Assembly (NCBI GenBank): GCA_013694835.1
Contig: JACDBP010000275.1
Coordinates: 1 to 9,063, forward strand
Reading direction: 5' to 3'
From: Chloroflexota bacterium
GTDB taxonomy: Bacteria > Chloroflexota > Limnocylindria > Limnocylindrales > CSP1-4
DNA: 9,063 bases
This document shows positions 6,432 through 9,063 of this stretch, piece by piece. The position numbers were made by a program, and so were the translations under genes. Positions within the stretch are counted from its first letter, which is position 1. Every line of letters begins with the position of its first letter. Below the pieces are notes generated by a model. It was not told the origin of the DNA. It searched no databases and saw nothing but the letters and a program-made list of their open reading frames with translations.

Positions 6432-7436
6432 TCAGGGGGCGGGCGGCAGGGTCGGAGAGGCTGTCGGCTCGGCTGATCCCGAGCCGGACCCGGGCGTTCT
6501 CGGTCGGCCCGATCCAACCCCAGATCCACTCGGACGCGGCGAGGGTCCAGGCGAGCCACTGGCTCCCGGCAGTGGGCTGCCGGACGGGCGCGGGGCAGGC
6601 TGCCCGTCGTAGCCCGTGAGGACGAGGACGACCTCCAGACGGTCGAGCATCGCCGCCGGCAGCACGGAGGCGGTCTTGACGACCGCGTTCAGGTCCTGCT
6701 GGACGTCAACGATCGTGCCGATCAGCAGCCCCTTCGGGAACGACGAGCGGATGTCGTTGCCAAGGTCGATGCCGGCGGTCACGACCGTATCGCGGACGGT
6801 CACGACATCGGTCACCGGGATTCGTGACATGACCAGCGGCCGGCCGAGCTGTCCCTGGACATCGCCCGTCGCTCGGCTCGCTGCGATCAGTCCCACGACC
6901 ACCGAGCGGGTATCGCTGATCAGCCGGACGTGGCTGAAGTTCCGTCCGACCTCGATCACCACGCCGACCAGAGCGCCGCCTTCCGCCAGCACGATGTCGC
7001 CGTCACTGATCCCGAGGTCGGTGCCCCGGTCCAAGGTGACGATCCGCTCGCTCTCGGTGCCGCTGCGCGCGATGACGCTCGCGGCGACCGAGCCGTAGTC
7101 GAGGGTCGAACGCAGCTGCAGCAGCGCGGTCAACCGCCGGTTCTCGATGGCGGTCTGCTCCAGGCGCCGGTTCTCCACCTCGAGGAGCTGGATCCGTTCG
7201 TTGAGCCGCTCGTTGTCGCGCCGCAACTCGTCGACCTGGCCGAATGCAGCGAAGACCGAGGTGACGGTCCGCGTCCCGGTCGTCAGCACTTGTTGCACGG
7301 GTGCGAGGGCGAAGCCGACGCCGCGCCGCACCTCGCGGACGATGGGCGAACCGCTGATGGCCAGCAGCAGGATGCTGATCGCGAGCAGCACGGCGTAAAG
7401 GACGGCTGCGCGGCGGCTGGATCTGGTCGTCAGCAC
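6432..7436 (-). CDS. mreC: Rod shape-determining protein MreC
   Basis: MreC is a bitopic membrane protein that links cytoplasmic MreB to the periplasmic or extracytoplasmic wall-synthesis enzymes (PBP2/RodA). The 334-residue product has a short basic N-terminus, one membrane helix (about 11-28), a coiled coil (about 66-108, VDELRRDNERLNERIQLLE) and the two-part beta domain (about 115-277). The beta domain includes VIARSGTESERIVTLDRGTDLG and the SSFPKGLLIGTI motif near 231-242. Residues 278-334 form a Pro/Ser/Gly-rich tail beyond the conserved domain. The start is a GTG at 7436, with only a weak ribosome site. It lies 40 bp after the mreB stop, so the two are almost certainly cotranscribed. 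No mreD follows: the next gene on this strand is glsB-like. Confidence 0.95.
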   Translation of the reverse strand: MLTTRSSRRAAVLYAVLLAISILLLAISGSPIVREVRRGVGFALAPVQQVLTTGTRTVTSVFAAFGQVDELRRDNERLNERIQLLEVENRRLEQTAIENRRLTALLQLRSTLDYGSVAASVIARSGTESERIVTLDRGTDLGISDGDIVLAEGGALVGVVIEVGRNFSHVRLISDTRSVVVGLIAASRATGDVQGQLGRPLVMSRIPVTDVVTVRDTVVTAGIDLGNDIRSSFPKGLLIGTIVDVQQDLNAVVKTASVLPAAMLDRLEVVLVLTGYDGQPAPRPSGSPLPGASGSPGPSPRPSGSGVGSGRPRTPGSGSGSAEPTASPTLPPAP

Positions 7437-7476
7437 GATCTCGTTCGCTCGGCGGCCGGCGGTCGGAAGGCCTCGC

Positions 7477-8529
7477 TCAGCGTGGCGGGCGCGAATAGGT
7501 TTCCGCGACGAGCGTTCGCTCCATCGCGGTCAGCTGCTCGAGCACCATGCCGGTGCCGCGAGCGACGCAGGTCAGCGGGTCCTCGGCGATGTGGACCGGC
7601 ATCTGGGTCGCCTCGGCGACACGGCGGTCAAGTCCCTGGAGGAGCGCCCCGCCGCCGGCGAGCACGATTCCCGAGTCCATGATGTCGGCCACCAGTTCCG
7701 GCGGCGTTTCCTCGAGCGTGTCCTTGACCGTGTCGACGATCTGCTGGACAGAAGCTTCGAGGGCCTCCCGCACCTGGTCGGCGGTGATCTCCACCGCGCG
7801 GGGCAAGCCCGTCAGGAGGTCGCGCCCCCGCAGGGTGACCCGCTGCTCGTCGTGGTCGCCTGGGTAGGCGGATCCGATCGCGACCTTGATGTCCTCTGCC
7901 GTCCGCTCGCCGACGAGAAGGTTGTACTCCCTTCGACCGTAGGCGATGATGTCCTGGTCGAGCTCGTCACCGCCGATCCGGATGCTGCGGCTGACCACGA
8001 TCCCGCCGAGGCTGATGACCGCGACCTCGGTCGTGCCGCCGCCGATGTCGACGATCATCGATCCGGTCGGTTCGGCCACCGGCAGTCCCGCTCCGATCGC
8101 CGCAGCCATGGGCTCCTCGATCAGCCGAGCCCATCGAGCGCCGGCGTTCATGGCAGCGTCCCGAACGGCCCGCTTCTCGACCTCGGTCACGCCCGAGGGG
8201 ATCCCGATGAGCATCCGCGGTCGCGGGATCAGCCCCACCCGGTCGTGCACCCGGTGCACGAAGTACTTGATCATCTGCTCGGTAACGTCGAAGTCGCTGA
8301 TGACGCCGTCACGGAGCGGGCGCACCGCGATGATCGAGGCGGGTGTCCGCCCGACCATCCGCTTCGCCTCGGCGCCGATCGCGAGGACCTTCTTGGTCCG
8401 GGCATCGATGGCCACCACACTCGGCTCGCTGATGACGATGCCCCGGTCCCGCACGTGCACCAGGGTGTTGGCGGTGCCGAGATCGATCCCGATGTCGCGG
8501 GAGAAATAGCCGAGCAGGGCGTCGAACAT
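7477..8529 (-). CDS. mreB: Rod shape-determining protein MreB
   Basis: MreB is the bacterial actin homologue that polymerises under the membrane and directs lateral peptidoglycan synthesis. The 350-residue product shows all ATPase motifs of the actin fold: phosphate-1 DIGIDLGTANTLV (12-24), LIEEPMAAAIG (136-146, with the expected active-site Glu), phosphate-2 IVDIGGGTTEVAVIS (159-173), and the adenosine motif SGIVLAGGGALLQGLD (286-301). The length is normal. The ATG at 8529 is chosen because family homology begins exactly there (MFDALLGYFSRDIGIDLG). The frame stays open further upstream only because it is antisense to the neighbouring J-domain gene. AAGGAAGAG lies 11 bases before the ATG, a rather long spacing. 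mreC follows after 40 bp. Confidence 0.97.
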   Translation of the reverse strand: MFDALLGYFSRDIGIDLGTANTLVHVRDRGIVISEPSVVAIDARTKKVLAIGAEAKRMVGRTPASIIAVRPLRDGVISDFDVTEQMIKYFVHRVHDRVGLIPRPRMLIGIPSGVTEVEKRAVRDAAMNAGARWARLIEEPMAAAIGAGLPVAEPTGSMIVDIGGGTTEVAVISLGGIVVSRSIRIGGDELDQDIIAYGRREYNLLVGERTAEDIKVAIGSAYPGDHDEQRVTLRGRDLLTGLPRAVEITADQVREALEASVQQIVDTVKDTLEETPPELVADIMDSGIVLAGGGALLQGLDRRVAEATQMPVHIAEDPLTCVARGTGMVLEQLTAMERTLVAETYSRPPR

Positions 8530-8638
8530 GAGCGGAGGGTCTCTTCCTTGCGGGGGGCGGAGGCGGCCCGCGGGCCGGTCGCCCAAGGGACGGAGGTCGA
8601 TGCGGGGATGACGAACGACCCGCCACGAGGCGACGGCC

Positions 8639-8644
8639 AGTATA
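8639..8644 (-). promoter_or_regulatory. Candidate -10 box for mreB
   Basis: TATACT on the minus strand (8644 to 8639) differs from the TATAAT consensus at one position, in an otherwise GC-rich intergenic region between divergent genes. It would give an mreB leader of about 100 bases. No clear -35 hexamer sits at the normal spacing, so the assignment is tentative. Confidence 0.35.
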
Positions 8645-8737
8645 GCCGTGGCCGGAAGCCGCTCCCTCGAGACGGGCGTACCGTCCGCGCTATGGGACGA
8701 TGGCACGCGATGGGCAGCCCTACCCGACGGATCGGCC

Positions 8738-9063
8738 GTGCGCGCTCCTGACCCGCCCGACTTCGACCTGTACGAGACCCTCGAGGTCTCGCCGCACGCC
8801 AGCCCGGAGACGATCGACGCCGCCTGGAAGGTGCTGCTGCGGAAGCACCACCCCGATCTCGCCCGGCGAGGGAGCGGCGAAGTGGCCGCGAAGCGCATCA
8901 ACATCGCTCACGACTGGCTCTCCGACCCGGTCCTGCGGGCGCGCTACGACGCGATACGGCCTGATCGGACGGGACGGGCGGGTCCCGCCTCGGATCGCTC
9001 GTCGTTCCGTCCGGCCACGTTCCGGACCGCCGCGCAGGGCCCGCCAGCGGGGACCTCCCGGAC
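8738..9063 (+). CDS. J-domain (DnaJ-like) protein, 3' end cut off by the window
   Basis: Reading from a GTG at 8738, 108 codons stay open to the window edge. The start of the product is a J domain. It has the helix I segment DFDLYETLEVSPHASPETI (about 8-25), helix II with AAWKVLLRKHHPDL (HPD at residues 38-40), helix III INIAHDWLSDPVLRARYDAI (about 56-75), and then a Gly/Arg/Pro/Ser-rich segment. The HPD triad is the residue set that stimulates the ATPase of DnaK-type Hsp70. The spacing between the DLA after HPD and helix III is typical. The segment after the J domain is not a standard DnaJ G/F region, so this is more likely a type III J protein than canonical DnaJ, but the rest is missing. 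It is divergent from mreB, with a 208-bp shared upstream region. The ribosome site is weak. Confidence 0.85.
   Translation, partial: MRAPDPPDFDLYETLEVSPHASPETIDAAWKVLLRKHHPDLARRGSGEVAAKRINIAHDWLSDPVLRARYDAIRPDRTGRAGPASDRSSFRPATFRTAAQGPPAGTSR

Noticed and set aside
7591..8751. Plus-strand open frame (386 codons) opposite mreB
   Set aside because: It is antisense to the highly conserved MreB gene and shows an Asp/His/Arg-biased composition without domains.
8530..8904. N-terminal extension of the mreB frame
   Set aside because: MreB homology starts exactly at the ATG at 8529. The extension overlaps the J-domain gene on the other strand and looks like antisense translation.

Overview
This is a high-GC bacterial window (roughly 65-70% G+C by eye). 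It carries three groups of genes: a minus-strand envelope-glycosylation pair, a large secreted protein on the same strand, and a cell-shape locus (mreB-mreC) flanked by small membrane and chaperone-type genes. The gene mix suggests a high-GC, sparsely cultured lineage such as a Chloroflexota (Limnocylindria-like) genome: mreBC without a visible mreD, a GlsB-type membrane protein, LysM and FlgD-like Ig proteins, and Pro/Ser-rich low-complexity tails. An actinobacterial source cannot be excluded. The taxonomic call is an inference from style, not from a marker gene.

Layout. Positions 1-385 hold no gene I can support: a 30-bp-period tandem repeat at the very edge, then a stretch containing a 12-bp inverted repeat. 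Next, on the minus strand, come two overlapping glycosyltransferase genes (2547 to 386): a polyprenyl-phosphate mannose/glucose synthase-like GT2, translationally coupled through a TGATG overlap to a GT4-type glycosyltransferase. Upstream of them on the same strand (4665 to 2731) is an exported protein of 644 residues. It has a caspase-like (clan CD) His/Cys dyad followed by FlgD-type Ig-like domains.

On the plus strand, 4833-5840 reads as a proline-rich, single-pass membrane LysM protein. It is interrupted by one in-frame TAA at 5151. A strong hairpin at 5880-5913 separates it from the convergent minus-strand glsB-like gene (6252 to 5959). The mreB-mreC operon follows on the minus strand (8529 to 6432). 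A J-domain gene starts divergently at 8738 and runs off the right edge. The gaps at 2548-2730, 6253-6431 and 8530-8737 are ordinary intergenic regions with at most weak promoter-like signals.

How the genes fit together. Most of the products act at or outside the membrane. MreB/MreC position cell-wall synthesis. The LysM protein probably binds peptidoglycan. The GT pair probably supplies or transfers sugars on lipid carriers. GlsB is a small stress-associated membrane protein, and the caspase-like/Ig protein is secreted. No phage, transposon, CRISPR or tRNA signature was seen. The most notable items are the secreted caspase-fold protein, the stop-interrupted LysM gene, and the mreBC locus that lacks mreD in the expected place.
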